Source: CAYMKL01 sp964390805 (GTDB taxonomy: Bacteria; Chloroflexota; Anaerolineae; VGOG01). Taken from it: DNA of 44,008 nucleotides. The position numbers were made by a program, and so were the translations under genes. Of this stretch, positions 25,601-31,180 are shown in pieces (positions within the stretch are counted from its first letter, which is position 1; every line of letters starts with the position of its first letter). Below the pieces are notes generated by a model. It was not told the DNA's origin, did not search any database, and worked only from the letters and a program-made list of their open reading frames with translations. Where the stretch lies: NCBI GenBank assembly GCA_964390805.1, contig CAYMKL010000048.1:1-44008 (forward strand). The letters run 5' to 3'.

Positions 25601-28600
25601 AACGGGCGCGGCTCGAAGCTACCTCCCAGATAGACCGAGGTGGGGTCGAAGTCGGGAGGAAGGGCAGTGGAGGTCACGCGCAGGGTGCCCGATGCGGTGA
25701 GGGCGTCGCCGGGCTGTAGGCTTTTCGAAGGCGGCTCGGCGCCGCGGTTCAGGTACACCTGCAAGCCACCGGCCAGGCTGCCCACCACCAGATCCGGCCA
25801 GCCGTCGTCGTTCAGGTCGCCCATGGCCGGCGCCGCGTAGTCGTCCGGCCTGGCGGCACCGTACGCCTCGGTCAGGAGGGTGAAAGCGCCACCGTTGTTT
25901 TCATAGGCCCATATCCGGCCTTCATCATCGCCGATCAGCAGGTCCGGATCCAGATCGCCGTCCAGATCGGTCAGGAGGGGCGCGCTGTAGTCCCCCACGT
26001 CAATGCTCTGGAAGCAATAATCTCGGAACGCCCAGGAAGGGCTGCCAGACGTGCCTGTGTTCTCGTAGAAGCGAAGACAACCGTATTTCTCACCTATCAG
26101 CAGGTCGTAGTCGCCATCACTGTCCAGGTCGCCGAAGGTCGGTTTGGCGTGGCTCCCCACGTCGAAGCCCTGGTAACCTATGGCGGTCAGTACCCAGTTA
26201 GGATTCGTGCGCGAGCCGAGGTTGGTGAGGAAGTCTACGGTGCCATCGTCCTCTCCGACGAAGAGGTCCAGGTCGCCGTCGGCATCAATGTCCACCAGCG
26301 TAGGGGCGGGGTGGTACAGGTCATCGGGATTGACGGCAGTCACCAGACCCGCGTCCGTCCATCGTCCACCGTCCCACGGCCCGCCTTCGTTGCGCAGCAT
26401 GTGCACCCGCTTGTGATAATCGCCTGCCAACAGGTCAAGATCGCCGTCACCGTCCCAGTCGGCCAGGACGGGGGTGGAGTAGCCACCCAGGTCCAGCGGG
26501 CAGGTGTCATCGGCGGTGCGCGCCCAGACAGGGGTGCTGGGAGTACCCAGGTTAGTGTAGGTGCGTATGGGGCCATACGACCAACCCAGGAGCATGTCCA
26601 GGTCTCCGTCCTCGTCCAGGTCAGCGAAGGCGGGGGCCAGGTCGCTGCTAGGCTCGTAGATGTTGGCGTACTGGTGGGTGACCAGGGTCCAGGAAGGCGC
26701 GGTCGGCGTGCCGTCGTTGCGCCAGTGGCTTATCCCGTAGTTGGCGCCAACGAGGAAGTCCAAGTCACCATCGTCATCTATGTCGGCCAGGGCCGGCAGG
26801 GCCGAGCCGCTCACGCTGGTTCCCAGGTAGTCGTTGGTGACGAACATCCATAAGGCCTCTTCGCGAGTGCCAATGTTGCGGTAGAAGATGATATAGCCAT
26901 CGCTGTTGCCGATGAAAAGATCATAATCATCGTCGGCGTCTATGTCGGCGAAGGCCGGCGCGGCGTAGCCACCTACGTCAATGTCAGCATACTCGTCGGT
27001 CACGAAGCGCCAGGCAGGCGTGGTCGGCGTGCCAATGTTGCGGAAGAAGGTGATGTCCCCGCCGCCAGTGCCAGCCAGCAGGTCCTGGTCTCCATCGTAG
27101 TCAATATCCACGAAGGCTGGCGCAACCCGCCAACTAATGTCCATGTTCTCCCAGCGGTCACTCACGAAAGCCCAGCGAGGGAGGTCAACCATACTTGCGC
27201 TAAGAGGATTGCGTGCAGCCACGGTTGCCTCCCGTTCTTGGCCCGGATCTGGTGCCTGTCCTGGGCGTAGCCGAAGGAATCCAGACCGAGCAGAATTGGA
27301 TCTGCTGAGATTTGCTGACTCGTACGTCACCAGACCGTCGTTGCGATAATGAACGATGTAGCCATCGGTATCGCCAACGTAGAGGTCCAGGTCGCCGTTG
27401 CCGTCCAGGTCTGCCAGGACTGGCTTGGCCCGGTGAATCCCGCCGACGTACAGCCCGGTCTCAGAAGTGCCGTTCAGGGTCCCGCTGACGACGCGCTTCA
27501 GGGTGTCCGCTGCTGAAATCTCGCCCGTCCCTTCCCACATGGCCACGCCGTCATACGGGTTGATGATGCCGGATCCGATCAAGGGGATGGGGAGACCCTG
27601 AGACGCGGAGAGGGATGGAGTATCCCCGTAGCCAAACGCCTCCATGCCTCCGGCCGGCACCTGGAGCGTGGTGGATGCCAGCGGGTCAAGGTTAGAGGCA
27701 CTGATGGGGCCCAAATCCTCCTCGTAGGGATCAGCGTGCTTGAGGAAGTTGTTGTAGTATCGGTGAGAGGGATCCTGCTTGACGATGAGTGTTGAGCCAG
27801 GTGGGCCATAGGACACAGCGGAAAAGCTGCCATCCTCCCCGGCCACGGTGCTGGTCCAGCGACCGGAGGTCATGTGGGCGATGACGACGGCGGCGAAAGG
27901 TGTGACAGAGCCTGGCGCACCGGTCACACTCAGGTAGCCCTCGGCGTCGGGCGTGCCCAGAGTGATGAGGGTGGCGTTGGGAAGCTCGACGCCCGGCAGC
28001 GGGTCGGGGGCCACGTTGAGGAAAAAGTCGTAGTCCACCACGTCGCCGGAGCGCAGATCCACCATGCCCCGCGTGGGGTAGTATGGGCGGGGCGGGTAGC
28101 GTACGAGGATGCTATACACGTCCGGCGGAAGGACCATCTCGAAAGTACCATCGCGCCAGTTGGTCGAGAACGAGAAATCCTCGTCGGCCAATGCTGGATC
28201 GGTGAGGGCTATCATGTCCCCGCCCCATGGCAGGTAGACGCTGTCCCCCGTGGGCGACTGCACCTCGCCGGAGAAGACGTGGCCGTCCACCAGGTTGAAG
28301 TCCTGGATGGTGTTGCTGTTGAACGGGCCCTCTTCGTAGACAGTCCTACGGGCCAGGCGGGTGTCCACCGGCGGCTCGATGTAGAAACGCAGCCAGGTCT
28401 CTCCGCTTACCTCGACGCTGTAGAAGCCGTTCTCGTCGGTCGTGTCCTCGACCCACTCATGCTCGCTGCTGACCCCAACCGGGACGCCGGGGATTGGGGC
28501 ACCGTCGGGATCGCGAATCATTCCAGAAACGGTAAAGGTAGCTGCGCTGGATATTGGATATTGGGTATTGGGTTTTGGATATTGGGTATTGGGTTTTGGA

Positions 28601-28719
28601 TATTGGGTATTGGGCTGAATCAAAAGAACTTGCGCGGCGGTGAGCGTCGCTGGGCTGGACCCGGCGAGCAGCACAGCCAAGAGACTGAGAATCAGAGTAG
28701 TACAATGGATTCGTCTCAT
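22633..28719 (-). CDS. Giant exported FG-GAP (VCBS-like) repeat protein, paralogue 2
   Basis: 2,028 residues from an ATG with GGGAGG just upstream; the start matches paralogue 1 (MRRIHCTTLILSLLAVLLAGSS). Domain order is the same: signal peptide, regulatory-like domain (TFTVSGMIRDPDGAPIPGVP), ten FG-GAP-type repeats (for example DIDYDGDQDLLAGT, DWDGDGDLDLLAGD, DLDSDGDYDLLIGE), and a long beta-rich part with blocks nearly identical to paralogue 1 (MLNGDHYEGCSGSVGD, QPFIPFAFPSGQLHVTV, VAAGPSDPAYTL). The tail is IHSVYLPLIRARWSQ, PPWCREE and EYVDMDDPHQDVGR. The two genes arose by tandem duplication and then diverged. The protein is probably on the cell surface; no enzyme motif is seen. Confidence 0.85.
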   Translation of the reverse strand: MRRIHCTTLILSLLAVLLAGSSPATLTAAQVLLIQPNTQYPKPNTQYPKPNTQYPISSAATFTVSGMIRDPDGAPIPGVPVGVSSEHEWVEDTTDENGFYSVEVSGETWLRFYIEPPVDTRLARRTVYEEGPFNSNTIQDFNLVDGHVFSGEVQSPTGDSVYLPWGGDMIALTDPALADEDFSFSTNWRDGTFEMVLPPDVYSILVRYPPRPYYPTRGMVDLRSGDVVDYDFFLNVAPDPLPGVELPNATLITLGTPDAEGYLSVTGAPGSVTPFAAVVIAHMTSGRWTSTVAGEDGSFSAVSYGPPGSTLIVKQDPSHRYYNNFLKHADPYEEDLGPISASNLDPLASTTLQVPAGGMEAFGYGDTPSLSASQGLPIPLIGSGIINPYDGVAMWEGTGEISAADTLKRVVSGTLNGTSETGLYVGGIHRAKPVLADLDGNGDLDLYVGDTDGYIVHYRNDGLVTYESANLSRSNSARSGFLRLRPGQAPDPGQEREATVAARNPLSASMVDLPRWAFVSDRWENMDISWRVAPAFVDIDYDGDQDLLAGTGGGDITFFRNIGTPTTPAWRFVTDEYADIDVGGYAAPAFADIDADDDYDLFIGNSDGYIIFYRNIGTREEALWMFVTNDYLGTSVSGSALPALADIDDDGDLDFLVGANYGISHWRNDGTPTAPSWTLVTHQYANIYEPSSDLAPAFADLDEDGDLDMLLGWSYGPIRTYTNLGTPSTPVWARTADDTCPLDLGGYSTPVLADWDGDGDLDLLAGDYHKRVHMLRNEGGPWDGGRWTDAGLVTAVNPDDLYHPAPTLVDIDADGDLDLFVGEDDGTVDFLTNLGSRTNPNWVLTAIGYQGFDVGSHAKPTFGDLDSDGDYDLLIGEKYGCLRFYENTGTSGSPSWAFRDYCFQSIDVGDYSAPLLTDLDGDLDPDLLIGDDEGRIWAYENNGGAFTLLTEAYGAARPDDYAAPAMGDLNDDGWPDLVVGSLAGGLQVYLNRGAEPPSKSLQPGDALTASGTLRVTSTALPPDFDPTSVYLGGSFEPRPFFDADGRPHGTNNQFYSTLVTPSGFPVERYASWYNRWASYFEMTNKRMVDEHTIEADFEVTMYLPDGFPTGWYCPTLELSFGSIPGGTDETVASILTSNRARNLVPGPMVKVGEPAMPHLPWVLLADTFSNATRGALPTDDAASLTDSPQLANRRIYQAGTFFVPRSDARSDVPFTYRLEPFMPLASVSDHSLPHQPFIPFAFPSGQLHVTVEKPDGSVQDLGTAPFAQSTSRTPVMLNGDHYEGCSGSVGDIYQFVTNSGQFDYQFDQYGLHRITMSGSIEDIWGNTYTGGGTYQVVVGSEIHIHAGAIPGTPFEVGDVLAPTLRLSPGVPADVTIRLRLYRNSDPNDVLDQTITGRANRFGYFHPLADWETGKLVDWSTNLPIYQSTSLPMTLDSPGEYRVDVTAIYTDENDVVWVGSQSWGNVVETPDTRLVAHGRRGISESYTRTQWFVRSATGEGGGHINYPFASGDIVWSPEGDQTGAKITFQDPDGVVTQVLRERAALSYPSIRGPGNIENRIAMGEAPLFSVAAGPSDPAYTLYPLEQLGYTYRIAQRPGISVHQQVTEDSVHAPIWQFGNRHSSQIGMGIDGERPNDFKWHFGGVVLRDLVEGWNHYAIYGSFWVELPSDDPMGSRVMPPFQGAAGGPSGGPLLTVKGEDIDLFIEPTGVKPGAILEVGDTFAFAGQVAPPLASRVDVVVTSPSQVIHEVHGRANKIGYFYDPSDDLTVDEAGVWTVDVTVTHDGMTSAGPVDPPYPTGGVLGTESGRYEFYAVDAAEPRAAVNAPVPGWLQMYRDWDIVPTQITIPVPQGWTDAVLRYVITMPGWVLQTGELTSPGKAFFITYDAETLRETFPNIDLRQPQSWAPGLSDEVFISFVISGNNGGNSVYRANTLTLHGEQLLFEGYGQPQVVPTPTAIPRDVQQRYQRDAGGDIHSVYLPLIRARWSQNQSARPPWCREEVDSNCAPPAPEETLVEYVDMDDPHQDVGRKR
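24425..24502. repeat. TTGGTAGAT stutter hairpin in paralogue 2
   Basis: Units of about 8-9 bases (TTGGTAGACTGGTAGATTGG and so on) form the left arm. The right arm (ACCAATCTACCAATTTACCA, then GTTTCCCAATCTGCCAG) is their complement, separated by only two bases. It encodes ADWETGKLVDWSTNLPIYQS between FGYFHP and DSPGEYRVDV, exactly where paralogue 1 has the unrelated element at 18391. Confidence 0.85.
27255..27284. repeat. R1-like repeat in paralogue 2
   Basis: CCTGTCCTGGGCGTAGCCGA followed by AGGAATCCAG, a variant of R1 (compare 39847). It lies within an extra ~35-codon segment before LPRWAFVSDRWEN that paralogue 1 lacks. Confidence 0.6.
28551..28618. repeat. ATATTGGGT stutter repeat after the signal peptide of paralogue 2
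   Basis: Repeated ATATTGGGTATTGGGTTTTG units. On the coding strand they give three copies of NTQYP (PNTQYPKPNTQYPKPNTQYP), directly after the signal peptide and before the first domain. The complement-type arm TAATATCCAATATCC lies just upstream of the gene at 28739. Confidence 0.88.
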
Positions 28720-28738
28720 GTTCCCTCCCTGTCCTCTC

Positions 28739-28762
28739 TAATATCCAATATCCAATCTCCAA
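28739..28762. repeat. ATATCCA stutter repeat between operon genes
   Basis: AATATCCAATATCCAATCTCC, ending one base before the stop codon of the cytochrome fusion gene. It fills much of the gap to paralogue 2. Confidence 0.65.
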
Positions 28763-28763
28763 C

Positions 28764-30815
28764 TCAGTACGGCAGATACGGCAGAGCTTTCATAAATGCG
28801 ATCAAATCCGCGATCTCATCCGGCGTGAGGTGGGACGTGACCCCGTGCTGGTCGGCCGGGTTCGTCGTCACCAGCACGTCGTACAGGGTTGGGGCCGAAC
28901 CGTCGTGCAGGTACAGGGCGGTGTGCGTCAGACCCCGCAGGGTGGGGGTATCTATCTCAGGACCGGCCAGCTCGCCCGGCCCGTCCGCTGTGCCGACGTC
29001 GTGCTTCTGCCGGTCCGTGTAGAAAGGCGCCGGGTGACAGACAGCGCACTGGGTGGCCGGCGACTCAAACACCAACTGACCACGTTCCACCTCCGGCGGA
29101 ATCGGACCGCCCAGTGGGATGTCCGGGTTGCGCGGCATGGGTATCGAGTCCACAAAAGTGGCCAGGGCGTCCAGTTCCAGCGACTGCCCCACGTTGAACA
29201 TGCCACGGCCAGGGTATGGATTACCCTCGGTGATCAGTCCGCTGCCGGCCTGGAGGCCGCGAATGAAGTGCTCCTGATCCTGGGTCTCGTCCATGTCGGC
29301 CTGCCAGTTGATGGGATAGGTCTGTATCACCCCCAGGAGACTGGTGGTATTGCGAGGCCCCAGGTTGGGAAAGTTCCAGGTGCGGCCATCCATCTCGCCC
29401 TCGAAGTGGCAGGAGGCGCAACTGATCCACTGGTCGCGGGTGATCTCAAGCCGGGCAGCAGAGTTGAACAATTGCTTGCCCCGCAGGTAAATGGGGGGCA
29501 GATAGAGCTGCGTGGAGGTGAGGACGCCCGTCACCTCCGCCGTTGCCGTGTCAATGACCGAGACGGTGCCGTCGAGGGTGTTGTTGACGTAGGCGGCCCC
29601 GCCGTCTGGCGAGAGGACGATGCCTCGCGGGTTGGCGCCGACCACGACGTGATCCACCCCAACGTGCAGTTCAGTGTCTATGACGGAGACGTCGTTGCTG
29701 CCAGCGTTCAGCACCCACAACTGCGAGCCGTCGGGGATGAAGGCGGCATCGAAGGGCAAGTTGACGGGGACGTCCACCGTGTCCAGGCTGATGAGCTGCG
29801 AGGGGAGGTGCTGGTTGGTCGTCAGGTCAATCACTGATACCACGGGAAAGATGCTGGTGTCGAAGAGGGGGGCAGGGTTAGAAGAATTGGACTTGATGTG
29901 CGGCAGGTAGGCCTGGGTCTCCGTTGTGTCCAGGACGATGCTCTGGGCCAGATTGCTCGAAGAGCCGGTCGAAACCACCGGACAGGCGGGCCCCCAGTGT
30001 GCTGCCACCAACATGATGTCCACGACGTCAACGTCGCAGTCGCCATCAATGTCGTAGCGGGGATTATAGCAATGGTCGCCACACCGGCAACGCCACCTGC
30101 TGGCTACCTGCATGATGTCGCTCACGCTCACCTCCCCGCTATTGTCGAAGTCCAGCGGACCGCAGTAAGGGGCAACCTCCGGCAGGCCGGTCACGTCAAT
30201 CACGCTCACCAGGCCGGTCAGGAGGTGGGTGACGTAGAGCCGGTCGGTGGTGACGGCTAAGCCGGCCGGTCGGTCACGCACCGGGATGGTGGCGACGACC
30301 TGGAGGGTGGTCGTTTCGATGACCGAGATGCTGTCGGAGCCGGAGTTGGCGACGAAGGCGAAGTCGCCCCCCGGCGCCACGACGACCCCGTACGGCTGAT
30401 GCTCAACCTCGATAGTAGCGACGACGGTGAGTTGGCTCAGGTCTATCACCGACACGGTGTTGGAGCCTCGGTTGGCGACGTAGGCCCGCTCGCTGCCCTC
30501 CAGAGCCACCATCCGGGGGTCGTCGCCGACGGTCAGTTCGGCCAGCTTCTCCCCGGCCGCCGGATCCATCACCGACACACTGTTGGAATCAGGATTGACG
30601 ACCAGCAACCGACTCCCATCGTCGGTGATGGCGATGGCAGAACTGGACTGCTTCACGAACTGATAGGTCTGCAGGCTAGCCTGGCGGGGGGCGGTGACCA
30701 GGAACGCCAAAAGGATGGCGAGGGATGCGAAGTGCAGCCAGCTCTGCCGGGGGCGTTTCCACGCTCTCCACCCCCGCGCTTGCCAGGCGACCAGGGTACG
30801 AGGTTTGTTTTCCAT
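28764..30815 (-). CDS. Exported YVTN beta-propeller / dockerin / di-heme cytochrome fusion
   Basis: 683 residues from ATG 30815 (MENKPRTLVAW); the longer frame runs back through the terminator and is unlikely. After a membrane/signal segment (LHFASLAILLAFLVTAP) come YVTN-type propeller blades (VYVANRGSNTVSVIDL style; here AYVANRGSNTVSVIDLSQLT). A dockerin-like pair of calcium loops is inserted at about 217-277 (DFDNSGEVSVSDIMQVASRW, DIDGDCDVDVVDIMLVAAHW), and more blades follow. The C-terminal part is a di-heme MauG/cytochrome-c-peroxidase-like domain with CASCH (near 466) and CAVCH (near 588). It may transfer electrons or reduce peroxide at the cell surface, and the dockerin could dock on a cohesin. 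It is the first gene after the c-di-GMP riboswitch. Confidence 0.85.
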   Translation of the reverse strand: MENKPRTLVAWQARGWRAWKRPRQSWLHFASLAILLAFLVTAPRQASLQTYQFVKQSSSAIAITDDGSRLLVVNPDSNSVSVMDPAAGEKLAELTVGDDPRMVALEGSERAYVANRGSNTVSVIDLSQLTVVATIEVEHQPYGVVVAPGGDFAFVANSGSDSISVIETTTLQVVATIPVRDRPAGLAVTTDRLYVTHLLTGLVSVIDVTGLPEVAPYCGPLDFDNSGEVSVSDIMQVASRWRCRCGDHCYNPRYDIDGDCDVDVVDIMLVAAHWGPACPVVSTGSSSNLAQSIVLDTTETQAYLPHIKSNSSNPAPLFDTSIFPVVSVIDLTTNQHLPSQLISLDTVDVPVNLPFDAAFIPDGSQLWVLNAGSNDVSVIDTELHVGVDHVVVGANPRGIVLSPDGGAAYVNNTLDGTVSVIDTATAEVTGVLTSTQLYLPPIYLRGKQLFNSAARLEITRDQWISCASCHFEGEMDGRTWNFPNLGPRNTTSLLGVIQTYPINWQADMDETQDQEHFIRGLQAGSGLITEGNPYPGRGMFNVGQSLELDALATFVDSIPMPRNPDIPLGGPIPPEVERGQLVFESPATQCAVCHPAPFYTDRQKHDVGTADGPGELAGPEIDTPTLRGLTHTALYLHDGSAPTLYDVLVTTNPADQHGVTSHLTPDEIADLIAFMKALPYLPY

Positions 30816-30842
30816 AGGGGAGTCCTTGTGAAAACTTGGCAG

Positions 30843-30883
30843 AAAAAAGCGTGCTGCCACAGTGGTCTGCTCGGACAGCACGC
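30843..30883 (-). terminator. Intrinsic terminator of the riboswitch
   Basis: On the minus strand GCGTGCTG (30876-30883) pairs perfectly with CAGCACGC (about 30849-30856), followed by TTTTTT. It lies between the aptamer and the first gene, so it is the likely expression platform. Confidence 0.9.
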
Positions 30884-30896
30884 CTCGTATGCTCTG

Positions 30897-31050
30897 TCTT
30901 CGGTAACCCGGCTGTCCTATTAGCAGATAGCTAATGGCTGATAGCTGATGGCCGATAGCAGTTTACCATCCGCCATCGGCTATCTGCCATTTGCCATCTG
31001 CTAATGTAAACCCGTGGCTTTGCGTCCCCACCTTTCGATGGGTTTGCCTT
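30897..31050 (-). ncRNA. Cyclic-di-GMP-I (GEMM) riboswitch with a repeat in its P3 arm
   Basis: On the minus strand the conserved core is complete: GGCAAACC (31048-31041), the P2 hairpin capped by a GAAA tetraloop (CATCGAAAGGTG), GGGACGCAAAGCC and ACGGG. The P3 arm and the closing GCCGGGTTACCG (30912-30901) follow. These match the c-di-GMP-binding and tetraloop-receptor consensus of class I aptamers. The P3 arm contains an extra 87-bp hairpin (30919-31005). The terminator about 15-55 bases downstream suggests transcriptional control of the exported-protein block by c-di-GMP. Whether ligand turns it on or off cannot be decided from sequence. Confidence 0.93.
30919..31005. repeat. Stutter hairpin inserted in riboswitch P3
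   Basis: ATTAGCAGAT (30919-30928) and ATCTGCTAAT (30996-31005) are perfect ends. The two ~38-base arms, built of GATAGCT/GATGGCC-like units of about 8 bases, match each other at most positions around a loop near 30957-30967. The element is a continuous hairpin that lengthens P3 without touching the conserved core. Confidence 0.9.
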
Positions 31051-31078
31051 TATCGGTAGAAGCTAAGTTGATGTTATA

Positions 31079-31107
31079 AGGATACCACAAAAGTGAACGA
31101 TTGTCAA
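31079..31107 (-). promoter_or_regulatory. Sigma70-type promoter of the riboswitch-led block
   Basis: On the minus strand TTGACA (31107-31102) and TATCCT (31084-31079) are separated by 17 bases, about 30 bases upstream of the aptamer core. Confidence 0.8.
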
Positions 31108-31180
31108 GGCTTTTTTGGCACATATACATTATACCACACAATCCAGATTTCGTGTGTGAAGAAAGCGTGAAAACAGCAGT

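Noticed and set aside
30816..30881. Longer N-terminus of the propeller/cytochrome gene
   Set aside because: The extension is translated from the riboswitch terminator and U-tract; the ATG at 30815 begins a plausible signal region.
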